From Pedobacter segetis (lineage in GTDB: Bacteria > Bacteroidota > Bacteroidia > Sphingobacteriales > Sphingobacteriaceae), in NCBI RefSeq assembly GCF_016623585.1, contig NZ_JAEHFY010000007.1:107510-171509 (forward strand): a stretch of DNA of 64,000 nt, in the 5' to 3' direction. Position numbers and translations under genes: made by a program. The notes under the pieces were generated by a model. It was given only the letters and a program-made list of their open reading frames with translations, had not been told where the DNA came from and searched no databases. Position 1 is the stretch's first letter; each line of letters opens with the position of its first letter. Shown here piece after piece: positions 53,644-62,721 of the stretch.

Positions 53644-55023
53644 ATGAGTCTTAAACGTATTTCATTAATCACCTTGGTCGCAATTTTTATTGCGGCATTT
53701 GTTACCAGCTTGCACCATTATCAAATTTTAGCAATTCCAGAAACTGCACTTTTAATTGTAAGATGGTTGGCAATTGGCTGTTTGTTGGTTTATGGATGGC
53801 ATAAAAAATCGTTGACCTCTTGGATCCTGATTTCTATGGTTGTTGGTGCAGAAATTGGTCATGATTTCCCAGCTATTGCCATTAATCTTCAGGTTTTAAG
53901 CAAGGTTTTCCTTAAAATGATAAAGACCATAGTTGCGCCTTTGTTATTTGCCACTTTGGTTTTTGGGATCGCGGGCCATTCAGATTTAAAGCAAGTAGGG
54001 CGCATGGGTTGGAAATCACTGCTTTATTTTGAAGTGGTAACAACATTGGCTTTATTTATTGGATTGGCGGCCATTAATATTTCTAAAGCAGGAGTTGGTA
54101 TTAAACCCCCTCCGATCATTAACGAGAGTTTAGAAGCTGTTCCGCCACAATCTGCAACAGATATCATTTTACATATTTTCCCAGAAAACATCGCAAAATC
54201 TATCGCCGAAGGGCAGGTTTTGCAAGTGGTAATTTTTAGTATCATCTTTGGTATTGCATTGGCGATGGTGCGTGAAGATAAACGCCGACCGATGTTAAGA
54301 GCTGCCGAGAGCCTCTCTGAAGTGATGTTCAAGTTCACAAACATTGTAATGTATTTTGCCCCAATTGGTGTTGGAGCTGCAATTGCTTTTACCGTTGGGC
54401 ACATGGGCTTGGGTATTTTGCTAAACCTGTTTCAGCTCTTGGCAACACTTTACGTTGCATTGATCGCCTTTGTACTATTGATCTTATTCCCGATAGCATT
54501 AATTGTAGGCGTACCGATTAAAAAATTTTTACAGGCCGTTGCCGAACCTATTTCCATCGCTTTTGCCACTACAAGTTCAGAAGCTGCATTGCCCAGGGCC
54601 ATGGAAGCCATGGAAAGAATTGGCGTTCCACGTAAAATCGTAGCCTTTGTTATCCCCACGGGTTATAGTTTTAATTTAGATGGCACCACACTTTACCTTG
54701 CATTGGCAGCGGTTTTTGTGGCCCAAGCTGCCGGTATGGAAATGAGCATTGGTCATCAGTTAGTCATTGTTTTTACGTTGATGCTAACAAGTAAAGGTGT
54801 TGCGGGGGTTCCACGGGCATCTTTGGTAATTTTGTTAGGGACTGCGGCATCTTTTAATTTACCGGTTTGGCCAATATTTATAATTTTGGGGATTGATGAG
54901 CTGATGGACATGGCCCGTACTTCTGTAAATGTTTTGGGAAACTGCTTGGCAACCGTAGTTATAGCTAAATGGGAAGGGGAATTTGATGAAAATGCAAATC
55001 ACAAAGAAATAGAACAACTTTAA
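53644..55023 (+). CDS. Dicarboxylate/amino acid:cation symporter (DAACS)
   Basis: A 459-residue DAACS symporter with about eight or nine membrane helices and two re-entrant loops. Seen are the HP1 loop ATTSSEAALPRAMEAMER with the serine-rich SSE tip, VPRKIVAFVIPTGYSFNLDGTTLYLALA with NxDG cation motif, and TSKGVAGVPRASLVIL as HP2. Substrate is glutamate/aspartate or C4-dicarboxylates; the sequence does not decide. A short gene follows one base later. Confidence 0.92.
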   Translation: MSLKRISLITLVAIFIAAFVTSLHHYQILAIPETALLIVRWLAIGCLLVYGWHKKSLTSWILISMVVGAEIGHDFPAIAINLQVLSKVFLKMIKTIVAPLLFATLVFGIAGHSDLKQVGRMGWKSLLYFEVVTTLALFIGLAAINISKAGVGIKPPPIINESLEAVPPQSATDIILHIFPENIAKSIAEGQVLQVVIFSIIFGIALAMVREDKRRPMLRAAESLSEVMFKFTNIVMYFAPIGVGAAIAFTVGHMGLGILLNLFQLLATLYVALIAFVLLILFPIALIVGVPIKKFLQAVAEPISIAFATTSSEAALPRAMEAMERIGVPRKIVAFVIPTGYSFNLDGTTLYLALAAVFVAQAAGMEMSIGHQLVIVFTLMLTSKGVAGVPRASLVILLGTAASFNLPVWPIFIILGIDELMDMARTSVNVLGNCLATVVIAKWEGEFDENANHKEIEQL

Positions 55024-55024
55024 G

Positions 55025-55519
55025 ATGAGTGATAAATTCAAGAAAATATTTTTGGCCTGTAGCATAGCTATTCCCTTTTTGCTTTACAGCATCTATTATT
55101 ATTCTATCATGATAAAAAATGCACCCTATAAATTTTCTGAATTTGTTGGCGTAAATATAAAATCAGGATCAGGAAATCATTTGGATAAAACTTATTCTTC
55201 TACAAAACAAGAATATGAATACATCAATACCAGAGATTCATTGATCAAGGAAAAAGTGAAGCTTTCTAAAGATGATCTATTATACATCCATAGAAAAGCG
55301 GTTGATCTAGGATTATGGAATTGGCCAGAAAAAATGTTGGGAGATACTACCGGGAAAGCACCAAAATACTTCTTGGAGCTTGATTATCAGCGTAAAAAGA
55401 AAATCATAGAAATAGATGCGGCATACAATACCAACCCGAAATTAAAAGATGCCGCCATGGAACTGATTAAAACCGTTGATGGTGTGATAGAAGATGCAGC
55501 CGATAAGCAGAACAAATAG
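55025..55519 (+). CDS. Membrane-anchored protein of unknown function
   Basis: A 164-residue protein one base after the symporter stop. A single N-terminal membrane segment (about 8-28, IFLACSIAIPFLLYSIYYYSIMI) anchors a soluble domain with strands and helices (DLLYIHRKAVDLGLWNWPEKM and FLELDYQRKKKIIEIDAAYN). No recognised family. Co-transcription with the symporter suggests a link, but its role is open. Confidence 0.7.
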   Translation: MSDKFKKIFLACSIAIPFLLYSIYYYSIMIKNAPYKFSEFVGVNIKSGSGNHLDKTYSSTKQEYEYINTRDSLIKEKVKLSKDDLLYIHRKAVDLGLWNWPEKMLGDTTGKAPKYFLELDYQRKKKIIEIDAAYNTNPKLKDAAMELIKTVDGVIEDAADKQNK

Positions 55520-55590
55520 CAACTAAATATCAATTGGGTTTAAAGGTTTTATTGAGACTCAGAAACAATAGAGAATAAAATTAAAATAAC

Positions 55591-55690
55591 TTGGGCGTTT
55601 TAACACGCCTGCCCGAACAGGCGGGCTATCCGCTATAGTCCCGATGAAAAATCGGGAGCTGCCGCTACTATCGTTAGCGCACTCTGCTAT
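55591..55690. repeat. GC-rich dispersed-type hairpin repeat
   Basis: About 100 bp that are much richer in G and C than the flanks. It holds hairpins CGCCTG/CAGGCG (606-623 of the 55 kb line) and TCCCGAT/ATCGGGA (55639-55657). The block starts TTGGGCGTTTTAACACGCC and ends near a TATCGTTAGCGC. It matches, from memory, a repeat family scattered in Sphingobacteriaceae intergenes. It lies between the 55025 gene and the convergent aldehyde dehydrogenase. Confidence 0.65.
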
Positions 55691-55706
55691 ATAATATTTC
55701 TTATCA

Positions 55707-57074
55707 TTATTTCAAATAAACCGTTTTGATGTTCACAAATTCGTGAATGCCAAAATTGCTCAATTCCCTACCAAAGCCCGATTGGTTAATTCCGCCGAAA
55801 GGCAATCTTGGATCGGATTTTACAAATTGATTTACGAAAGCGCTACCAGCTTGTAATTGTTCTTTGGCAATTTTTTCTCCTTTCTTTAGGTCTCTGGTAA
55901 AAACTGCAGAACCTAATCCAAAAACAGAATCATTGGCAACTTTAATGGCCTCGTTTACATCTTTTACCGTGATGATCGCTGCAACAGGTCCAAATAGTTC
56001 TTCATTATAAGCGGGCATCCCTTTTTTTACATTGGTAAGTATGGTTACAGGATAGAATGCGCCTTTGCCTTTGGGGATTTCCCCACCTAAAATACATTTA
56101 GCACCTTTAGCAATAGATTTTTTAACCTGTTCATGTAATTCGTTACGTAAATCTTCTCTCGCTTGCGGCCCCAGATCTGTCTTTTTATCCATCGGGTTGC
56201 CCATTAATTTATCGGCCATTTTTTGTTTAAAGAGCTTAATAAATTCTTTTTCTATAGGTTTAACAACAATAAACCTTTTGGCAGCGATACAGCTTTGTCC
56301 GTTGTTTATCATCCTAGAAGTAACACAAGTTTCAGCAGCTTTTTCTAAATCCGCATCTTTTAAAATGATATATGGATCGCTACCTCCCAATTCTAAAACA
56401 CATTTTTTTAATACCGAACCTGCTTTTTCTGCAACTTTTTTCCCCGCTTGTGTACTTCCTGTTAAAGTAACTGCTTTTATAAACCTATTTTCTATGATTG
56501 GATTAACTTTTTTACCACTTACCAATAAAGTTTGAAATACATATTTTGGAAAACCAGCTTTTAAAACCATTTCTTCTATCGATAAAGCACAGCCGCTAAC
56601 GTTAGATGCGTGTTTTAAAACTCCGCAATTACCCGCCATTAAGTTTGGTGCTAAAAACCTAAAGACTTGCCAAAATGGAAAGTTCCATGGCATTATGGCT
56701 AAAACAACTCCAATAGGCTCAAAAGCGACAAAACTTTTAGAAGCATCTGTTTTTATAACCCTATCTTTTAAAAAGTCTTCGGCATTTTTAGCATAATATT
56801 CACAAACCAAGGCACACTTCTCAGCTTCGGCTATACCCTCTAAATATGGTTTTCCCATTTCTTGGGTCATCAGCTTTGCCAAAACCTCTTTTTTAGATTT
56901 TACCACTTTTGCCAGTTTCAGCATTAATGAAGAACGTTCTTTAAAAGAGCTATCCTTCCAAACCAACCAAGATTGATGGGTTTGAGCAATCTTTTTTTCT
57001 ATTTCTTTAGAGGTGTGTTCTTTATAAGTTTTAATGGTTTTTCCGTTAAACGGATTGGTACTTTTTAAAGTCAT
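55707..57074 (-). CDS. NAD(P)-dependent aldehyde dehydrogenase (succinate-semialdehyde type)
   Basis: A 455-residue aldehyde dehydrogenase, likely succinate-semialdehyde dehydrogenase (GabD/Sad type). Catalytic Cys is in NNGQSCIAAKRF and Glu in CVLELGGSDPYIIL; cofactor motif TLTGSTQAGKKVAEKAG and ILPWNF-like MPWNFPFWQVFRF are present. Length about 455 is the short form of the family. It is divergent from the YitT gene. Substrate is inferred from overall similarity. Confidence 0.87.
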   Translation of the reverse strand: MTLKSTNPFNGKTIKTYKEHTSKEIEKKIAQTHQSWLVWKDSSFKERSSLMLKLAKVVKSKKEVLAKLMTQEMGKPYLEGIAEAEKCALVCEYYAKNAEDFLKDRVIKTDASKSFVAFEPIGVVLAIMPWNFPFWQVFRFLAPNLMAGNCGVLKHASNVSGCALSIEEMVLKAGFPKYVFQTLLVSGKKVNPIIENRFIKAVTLTGSTQAGKKVAEKAGSVLKKCVLELGGSDPYIILKDADLEKAAETCVTSRMINNGQSCIAAKRFIVVKPIEKEFIKLFKQKMADKLMGNPMDKKTDLGPQAREDLRNELHEQVKKSIAKGAKCILGGEIPKGKGAFYPVTILTNVKKGMPAYNEELFGPVAAIITVKDVNEAIKVANDSVFGLGSAVFTRDLKKGEKIAKEQLQAGSAFVNQFVKSDPRLPFGGINQSGFGRELSNFGIHEFVNIKTVYLK

Positions 57075-57142
57075 GATTTTATTTATTGATAAAATGATTT
57101 TTATTAAGATTTAAAACGCTTAATTTTTTATCTTAACCGAGC

Positions 57143-58045
57143 ATGGGATTTAAAAGAAAAGCGCAATTAGCATACCGAAAAGCCAATTTTGGTATTATAT
57201 TCAAAGAACTATTTTTTATAGTTGCCGGAATTATAGCCGCAAGCTTTGGCCTTAAAAGTTTTTTACTGCCCAATCATTTTTTAGATGGCGGGGCAATGGG
57301 CATTTCTCTTTTGCTAAATGTTAAAACCGGATATTCTCTGGGCGCATTGGTGGTTTTGGTCAATATTCCATTTGTTTTGTTAGGCTTAAAGCAAATTTCT
57401 AAAATGTTTGCCTTTAAAACGGTTTTAGCTATTGCCGGCCTTGCTTTAATGGTTTCTTTTGATTTTTATCCTATCGTTACCTCTGATAAATTACTGATTG
57501 CCGTATTTGGTGGATTCTTTTTAGGAGCTGGAATTGGCTTGGCGATTAGGGGAGGGGCGGTAATTGACGGAACAGAAGTTTTGGCACTTTTTATTTCTAG
57601 AAAAATAAGTTTAAGCGTTGGTGATATTATATTGGTATTCAATATTTTGATTTTTGGTGTTGCAGCTTATATCATCAATATAGAAACAGCTCTATATGCT
57701 ATTTTAACTTATTTATCGGCCTCTAAAACAGTAGATTTTATCATCCATGGTATAGAAGAATATATAGGTGTAACCATTATCTCATCTAAAAACGAAGAAA
57801 TAAGGAAAGTAATAACCAAGGTAATGGGAAGGGCCGTAACCATTTATAAAGGAGAAAGAGGTTTTATCAGTGATACTAATCCTGACGAGGTTAACCTTAA
57901 AATCGTTTTTACCGTAGTTACCAGATTAGAAGTTTCCAGATTAAAGAACCTGGTTAAAAACATAGATAAAGGAGCTTTTATTGTAATGCACACCGTTGAT
58001 GATACTTACGGCGGGATGGTAAAGCAGAGGCCTTTGCACCAATAA
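57143..58045 (+). CDS. YitT-family membrane protein (DUF161/DUF2179)
   Basis: A 300-residue protein with five or six membrane helices in the N-terminal DUF161 part (about 20-190, PNHFLDGGAMGISLLLNVKTGYSLG and GTEVLALFISRKISLSVGDIIL) and a C-terminal cytoplasmic DUF2179 domain (about 210-290). Function of the family is not established; a transport role is likely. Single gene with its own start near 57143. Confidence 0.88.
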   Translation: MGFKRKAQLAYRKANFGIIFKELFFIVAGIIAASFGLKSFLLPNHFLDGGAMGISLLLNVKTGYSLGALVVLVNIPFVLLGLKQISKMFAFKTVLAIAGLALMVSFDFYPIVTSDKLLIAVFGGFFLGAGIGLAIRGGAVIDGTEVLALFISRKISLSVGDIILVFNILIFGVAAYIINIETALYAILTYLSASKTVDFIIHGIEEYIGVTIISSKNEEIRKVITKVMGRAVTIYKGERGFISDTNPDEVNLKIVFTVVTRLEVSRLKNLVKNIDKGAFIVMHTVDDTYGGMVKQRPLHQ

Positions 58046-58198
58046 TTTCTCAATTATGAAACTTGATAACCCCTAACTAAGAAACCATCTTTAAATTAGA
58101 TTTTTTATGTTCCAATGCTTTTTTTAAAAATCTCATAAGACTTAAAGATTATCGTTAACCTGTTTTTTGTTTAAAACAACCAATTACCAAAATATCTT

Positions 58199-58816
58199 TT
58201 AACAAATAGGGGTAGCAATGGTTCTAAAGGTAAGGTTTACCCTTAATCTTAAATTTGTTTTAGTTGATGGTAGCCTATGGAGCCAGTATGTTTGTGTGGT
58301 ACCTTTCATAATTAAAAGACTTCCGTTTTCTAGAATTAGTGCTACTTTATGTTTGGTTTCTTTGTTTTTAAAAACAAATTTACGTTCTGCACCAAAACTC
58401 ATTGAAGCAATGGCTGCGTCTTTTTTTAGATCTGTTTCAGCATCGCTATGCCAAGCCATTCCTTCTTCTCCTGTATGGTAAAGGTTTAAAAGACAAGAGT
58501 TAAAGGTTTCTCCGCTTTCTTTTTCTATCAATAATTTTAGTTCTAAAAGTTCATTTGTCCAAGGCAGCGCATATTTTGTAGTTTTAGAATAAGTATATCC
58601 AAAAGGTTTTTCTCCATACCATGCTACTTTTCTTTTGGTGATAATCTTCTTACCAAAAATGATGGCTTCATCGTTTTTCCAATCAATAGTTTCCAAGAGT
58701 TTGTTCAAATAACCTTCGGCCTGCGCTTTGCCCATTATTTTACCATAATAGTTTACGGTACCTTGGTAAGGAAGCAGATTTTTAGATTTATCTAATGTTT
58801 GTTCAAATAAGTCCAT
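58199..58816 (-). CDS. AlkB-family 2-oxoglutarate dioxygenase
   Basis: A 205-residue Fe(II)/2-oxoglutarate dioxygenase that removes methyl lesions from DNA or RNA. The iron-binding HxD is in MAWHSDAETDL, the distal His in YWLHRLPSTKT and the 2OG Arg in LRLRVNLTFR. NxYxDG-like NLYHTGEEG also fits. It follows the methyltransferase gene by 16 bp, so both belong to an alkylation-damage response, as in many bacteria. Confidence 0.93.
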   Translation of the reverse strand: MDLFEQTLDKSKNLLPYQGTVNYYGKIMGKAQAEGYLNKLLETIDWKNDEAIIFGKKIITKRKVAWYGEKPFGYTYSKTTKYALPWTNELLELKLLIEKESGETFNSCLLNLYHTGEEGMAWHSDAETDLKKDAAIASMSFGAERKFVFKNKETKHKVALILENGSLLIMKGTTQTYWLHRLPSTKTNLRLRVNLTFRTIATPIC

Positions 58817-58832
58817 TTTTATTTAATAGCTA

Positions 58833-59378
58833 TCATAAACTTTCAAAATTGGTAATTGCGCTTTCCCAACCAATAATGGCTTTTTTTCTTGTGCTACCCC
58901 ACATATAGCCACCAAAATTGCCAGTAGATTGTATTACCCTATGACATGGAATTAACAATGCAACCGGGTTGCTGCCAATTGCTGTGCCCACAGCCCTAGA
59001 TGCCGTTGGTTTATCAATTTGATGGGCAATATCCCCGTAAGTTGATAATTGCCCCATAGGTATCTTTAAAAGAGTTTCCCAAACTTTTAGTTGAAAATCT
59101 GTCCCTTTTAAATGAAGTTTAATTTGATGGAGGTTTGTCCACTCTTTTTGAAAGATATGTAAGGCATTTTGTTGTAGCCTATCTAGCTTTTTTTTGAATA
59201 CGGCGTTTGGGAATTTAAGCCTCAAATTATCAATTGCTTGTGTTTCATCATTCTCAAAAGCCATATAACAAATCCCTTTTAGGGTAGAGGCTACAATTAA
59301 AGAACCAAAATTACTTTCAGTAAAACTGTAACTGATCACCAGATTCTTACCTCCGTTTTTATATTCTGCGGGTGTCAT
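58833..59378 (-). CDS. Methylated-DNA-protein cysteine methyltransferase domain (C-terminal part of ada-like gene)
   Basis: A 181-residue frame that starts at ATG 59378 inside a longer ada-like coding region. It has the O6-methylguanine methyltransferase active site IPCHRVIQSTGNFGGYMWG with acceptor Cys, plus SRAVGTAIGSNPVALL. The N-terminal AraC domain is separated from it by an in-frame TAA at 59490-59492. If this internal ATG is used, repair activity could survive without regulation; otherwise the whole gene is a pseudogene. alkB follows. Confidence 0.8.
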   Translation of the reverse strand: MTPAEYKNGGKNLVISYSFTESNFGSLIVASTLKGICYMAFENDETQAIDNLRLKFPNAVFKKKLDRLQQNALHIFQKEWTNLHQIKLHLKGTDFQLKVWETLLKIPMGQLSTYGDIAHQIDKPTASRAVGTAIGSNPVALLIPCHRVIQSTGNFGGYMWGSTRKKAIIGWESAITNFESL

Positions 59379-59684
59379 CCCTTCTATATTTATAAATAAT
59401 TCGTGTAAACGGCTGGTACTTGATAAACCTGTTTCATAAGCGGTATCAAATAAAGTGGCTTGTTTTTCTTGTAATATTTTTTTAGCATGTTATATATTGA
59501 TGTACTGAAGGAATTTCTTAGGGCTTGTACCTGTCCATTCGGTAAATAAACGTTGGAAATGATCGGGACTTAAATTTATTTTTTCGGCTATTTGGCTTAA
59601 ACTAGGTTGGTTTTTGAAGTTTTGGTTGATAAAATCTATTGCTTCAGCAATTCTTTTATAGTTGATGGTTGCCTGTGTTTCCAT
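59379..59684 (-). pseudogene. AraC-type N-terminal part of ada-like gene, interrupted by in-frame TAA
   Basis: ATG 59684 opens METQATINYKRIAEAIDF and a helix-turn-helix (SLSQIAEKINLSPDHFQRLF), ending at TAA after KKFLQYINI. Reading continues in the same frame as HAKKILQEKQATLFDTAYETGL and STSRLHELFINIEGMTPAEY, the normal second half of the AraC domain, up to the methyltransferase. The stop replaces an expected Glu (GAA to TAA). Without read-through the regulator part is truncated at 64 residues. Confidence 0.8.
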
Positions 59685-59813
59685 TTTATTGAATTTTGAT
59701 AAGCCGAATATCCAAAACCTTTTAAGTTATTAAAATCCGAATTATGCGGAATTTAATATCTGATGGCTTTTAAATAACCTTAGATATTTCAATTGAGTAA
59801 ATCAATGAACCAT

Positions 59814-59849
59814 AAAAAAAGCAAGAACATTTGGATCCTTGCTTTTTAT
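59814..59849 (-). terminator. Terminator after mreB
   Basis: On the minus strand AAGCAAG and CTTGCTT arms flank a loop with GGATCC and are followed by a T run. mreB ends 33 bp upstream on that strand. Confidence 0.85.
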
Positions 59850-59881
59850 TACATATTCTCTTAAATCTATATTCTCAAAAA

Positions 59882-60904
59882 TTACTGCATCAAAAACTTA
59901 AAGTTCGCAATATTTTTTAGTGAAATGCCAGTTCCTCTAACAACGGCCCTCAAAGGATCATCTGCAACGTGTACGGGCAATTTTGTTTTAGAGCTTACAC
60001 GCTTATCCAAACCTCTTAATAATGCGCCTCCGCCAGTTAAATATATACCGGTCTGATAAATATCGGCAGAAAGCTCTGGCGGTGTAATTTCGAGTGCCTT
60101 TAAAATCGCTTCTTCAATTTTAGAAATAGATTTATCCAAACAATGGGCAATTTCTGTGTAGGAAACGGTAATTTGTTTTGGTACGCCTGTCATCAGATCA
60201 CGGCCTTGAACCGCAAAATCGGCAGGGGCATCTTGAAGTTCTGGAAGGGCAGAACCCACTTCAATTTTAATCCTTTCAGCGGTACGATCACCAATCATAA
60301 TATTATGTTGGCGACGGATATAATTTACGATATCAGAATCGAAATTATCACCAGCTACACGTATAGATTGATCGCAAACTATCCCCGAAAGGGCGATGAC
60401 GGCGATTTCAGTAGTACCACCGCCTATATCAATGATCATATTTCCCATTGGTTCTTCCACATCAATTCCAATACCCACGGCAGCAGCCATTGGCTCGTGG
60501 ATCAAATAAACCTCTTTTGCGCCAGCTATTTCTGCAGAATCCCTTACGGCTCTTTTTTCTACCTCGGTAATACCAGAAGGGATACAGATTACCATTCTTA
60601 AAGAAGGAAAAAACCAACCTTTACCACCATTGATCATCTTTATCATTCCCCTGATCATATATTCGGCAGCATTAAAGTCTGCAATAACACCATCTTTAAG
60701 CGGGCGTACGGTTTTGATGTTTTCGTGGGTCTTGCCTTCCATTTGCATGGCTTGGCGGCCAATAGCGATAACTTTATTTGTTGTTCTATCAAAAGCAACG
60801 ATAGACGGCTCATCTACCACTACTTTATCGTTATGGATGATTAAGGTATTAGCTGTACCTAAATCTATTGCTATTTCTTGTGTAAACCAATTGAATAAAC
60901 CCAT
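59882..60904 (-). CDS. mreB: Rod shape-determining actin-like protein MreB
   Basis: MreB forms membrane filaments that direct lateral wall synthesis. The 340-residue actin-fold protein has the N-terminal membrane helix MGLFNWFTQ, DLGTANTLI (phosphate 1), IDIGGGTTEIAVIALSG (phosphate 2), GGGALLRGLDKRV (adenosine), and the EPMAAAVGIGIDV loop. Length is usual. It follows purH by 75 bp on the same strand. mreC and mreD, which usually come next, are not found; a terminator follows. Confidence 0.96.
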   Translation of the reverse strand: MGLFNWFTQEIAIDLGTANTLIIHNDKVVVDEPSIVAFDRTTNKVIAIGRQAMQMEGKTHENIKTVRPLKDGVIADFNAAEYMIRGMIKMINGGKGWFFPSLRMVICIPSGITEVEKRAVRDSAEIAGAKEVYLIHEPMAAAVGIGIDVEEPMGNMIIDIGGGTTEIAVIALSGIVCDQSIRVAGDNFDSDIVNYIRRQHNIMIGDRTAERIKIEVGSALPELQDAPADFAVQGRDLMTGVPKQITVSYTEIAHCLDKSISKIEEAILKALEITPPELSADIYQTGIYLTGGGALLRGLDKRVSSKTKLPVHVADDPLRAVVRGTGISLKNIANFKFLMQ

Positions 60905-60978
60905 TTATAGATTATGTTTTTGTAAAAGTATGATCTTTATTCTAATTCTAAACAAAAAAATATTGTTTAGGACTATTT

Positions 60979-62508
60979 TTAATGTTTAAAATGACGCACC
61001 CCTGTTGTAACCATAGAAATGCCTTTTTTATTGGCCATATCTATAGAATCTTGATCTTTTATAGAACCTCCTGGTTGTAAAATTGCCGTAACCCCAGCCT
61101 CTGAGGCCAACTCTACGCAATCTGGGAAGGGGAAAAAAGCATCAGATGCCATTACCGCCCCTTTTAAATCGAAACCAAAACTTTCTGCTTTTACAACGGC
61201 TTGTTTTAAAGAATCTACCCTTGATGTTTGCCCAACTCCACTAGCAATTAATGTATTGTTTTTTGCAAAAATGATGGTGTTAGATTTTGTATGTTTTACC
61301 AATTTATTGGCAAAATAAAGATCGTTTAATTCTTGTTGTGAAGGAGATTTTTCGGTAACCGTTTTCATCAGTTCTGGCCCTTCAACCGTATTGTCTTTAT
61401 CTTGTTCTATCACGCCGTTTAACAAAGTTTTAAATAATTTATTAGGAAGAAGAACGTCTTTTCTTTTTAATATGATACGATTCTTTTTAGAAGTGATTAC
61501 TTTTTCTGCTTCTTCAGAATAAGAAGGGGCAATTAAAACCTCAAAAAACAGCTTATTTATTTCAGATGCAGTTGCCTCATCTACTTCGCCATTGCAGATC
61601 AAAACGCCACCAAAGGCAGAAATTGGGTCGCAAGCTAGGGCGTCGTTCCAAGCATCAAATAATTGAGGCCTTGATGCAACACCGCAAGCATTGGTATGTT
61701 TCAAAATGGCAAAGGTAGGTTCTGTAAACTCATCAATTAAAGCAACTGCCGCATCAACATCAACCAAATTATTATAAGAAAGCTCCTTGCCGTTCAGCTT
61801 TTCAAACATCGCCTCTAAATCGCCATAGAAGTAACCTTTTTGATGAGGATTTTCGCCGTAACGTAAAACTGCAGCTTTTTGCTCGCTTTTTTTAAAAACG
61901 GTTAAGGCATCTTCATCTTTATTAAACCAATTAAAAATCGCGGTATCGTAATGTGATGAAATATTGAAGGCATTTCTAGCAAATACTTTACGTTGCGCTA
62001 AAGTAGTTTCGCCATTTTGGGTTTCCAATAAATCATTTAGCGCATTATAATCATCTTTAGAAGCAATGATTACCACATCTTTATGGTTTTTTGCCGCAGC
62101 CCTAATCAAAGAAATACCGCCAATATCAATCTTTTCTATGATGTCTTGTTCTGAAGCATCGGATTTTACGGTTTCTTCAAACGGGTATAGATCAACAATT
62201 ACCAAATCAATCTCGGGGATTTCATATTCGGCGATTTGCGCTTCGTCTCCTTCATGATCCCTTCTTGTTAAGATACCACCAAAAACCTTTGGATGCAAGG
62301 TTTTTACACGGCCACCTAAAATAGAAGGATATGAAGTTAAATCCTCTACCGGGATAACATCTACACCTAAATCTTTAATAAATTTTTCTGTGCCACCAGT
62401 AGAGTAGATATTTACTCCTAATTTGTTTAGTTGATGAATTATCGGTTCTAAATTATCTTTATAATAAACAGAAATTAAGGCGTTTTTGATTTTTACGGGT
62501 TGGCTCAT
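60979..62508 (-). CDS. purH: Bifunctional AICAR transformylase/IMP cyclohydrolase
   Basis: PurH carries out the last two steps of IMP synthesis. The 509-residue protein has the N-terminal MGS-like cyclohydrolase (ALISVYYKDNLEPIIHQL, STGGTEKFIKDLGVDVIPVE, GGRVKTLHPKVFGGIL) and the transformylase with KHTNACGVA, SAFGGVLICN and ASDAFFPFPDCVELASEAGVTAILQPGGSIKDQDSI near the C-terminus. Length fits. It is divergent from trxB and upstream of mreB. Confidence 0.97.
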   Translation of the reverse strand: MSQPVKIKNALISVYYKDNLEPIIHQLNKLGVNIYSTGGTEKFIKDLGVDVIPVEDLTSYPSILGGRVKTLHPKVFGGILTRRDHEGDEAQIAEYEIPEIDLVIVDLYPFEETVKSDASEQDIIEKIDIGGISLIRAAAKNHKDVVIIASKDDYNALNDLLETQNGETTLAQRKVFARNAFNISSHYDTAIFNWFNKDEDALTVFKKSEQKAAVLRYGENPHQKGYFYGDLEAMFEKLNGKELSYNNLVDVDAAVALIDEFTEPTFAILKHTNACGVASRPQLFDAWNDALACDPISAFGGVLICNGEVDEATASEINKLFFEVLIAPSYSEEAEKVITSKKNRIILKRKDVLLPNKLFKTLLNGVIEQDKDNTVEGPELMKTVTEKSPSQQELNDLYFANKLVKHTKSNTIIFAKNNTLIASGVGQTSRVDSLKQAVVKAESFGFDLKGAVMASDAFFPFPDCVELASEAGVTAILQPGGSIKDQDSIDMANKKGISMVTTGVRHFKH

Positions 62509-62531
62509 TTAAAATTTTTTATTAGAAGCCG

Positions 62532-62539
62532 CAAAGATA
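62532..62539 (-). promoter_or_regulatory. -7 box (TATCTTTG) of purH
   Basis: TATCTTTG on the minus strand fits TAnnTTTG and lies 23 bases before the ATG. The -33 position lacks TTTG. Confidence 0.45.
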
Positions 62540-62673
62540 GAAAATTCAGTTGTTTTGTTTAAAATTAAACGCAGTTTTATCATTGTGTTAAAAAATTTAT
62601 TGATATGCCGTTTGGCAAATCATCAGGTTTTTGGTGCAAATAATTCATCCCTATCTCACAATAGATAATAACG

Positions 62674-62704
62674 TTTGGGATCTGTTGGCAAAACATTAAA
62701 TTTG
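62674..62704 (+). promoter_or_regulatory. Promoter TTTG-N19-TAAATTTG of trxB
   Basis: TTTG at 62674-62677, exactly 19 bases, then TAAATTTG at 62697-62704 match the Bacteroidota promoter consensus fully. The trxB ATG is 17 bases after the -7 box. Confidence 0.85.
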
Positions 62705-62721
62705 CACATCAATAGAAAATC

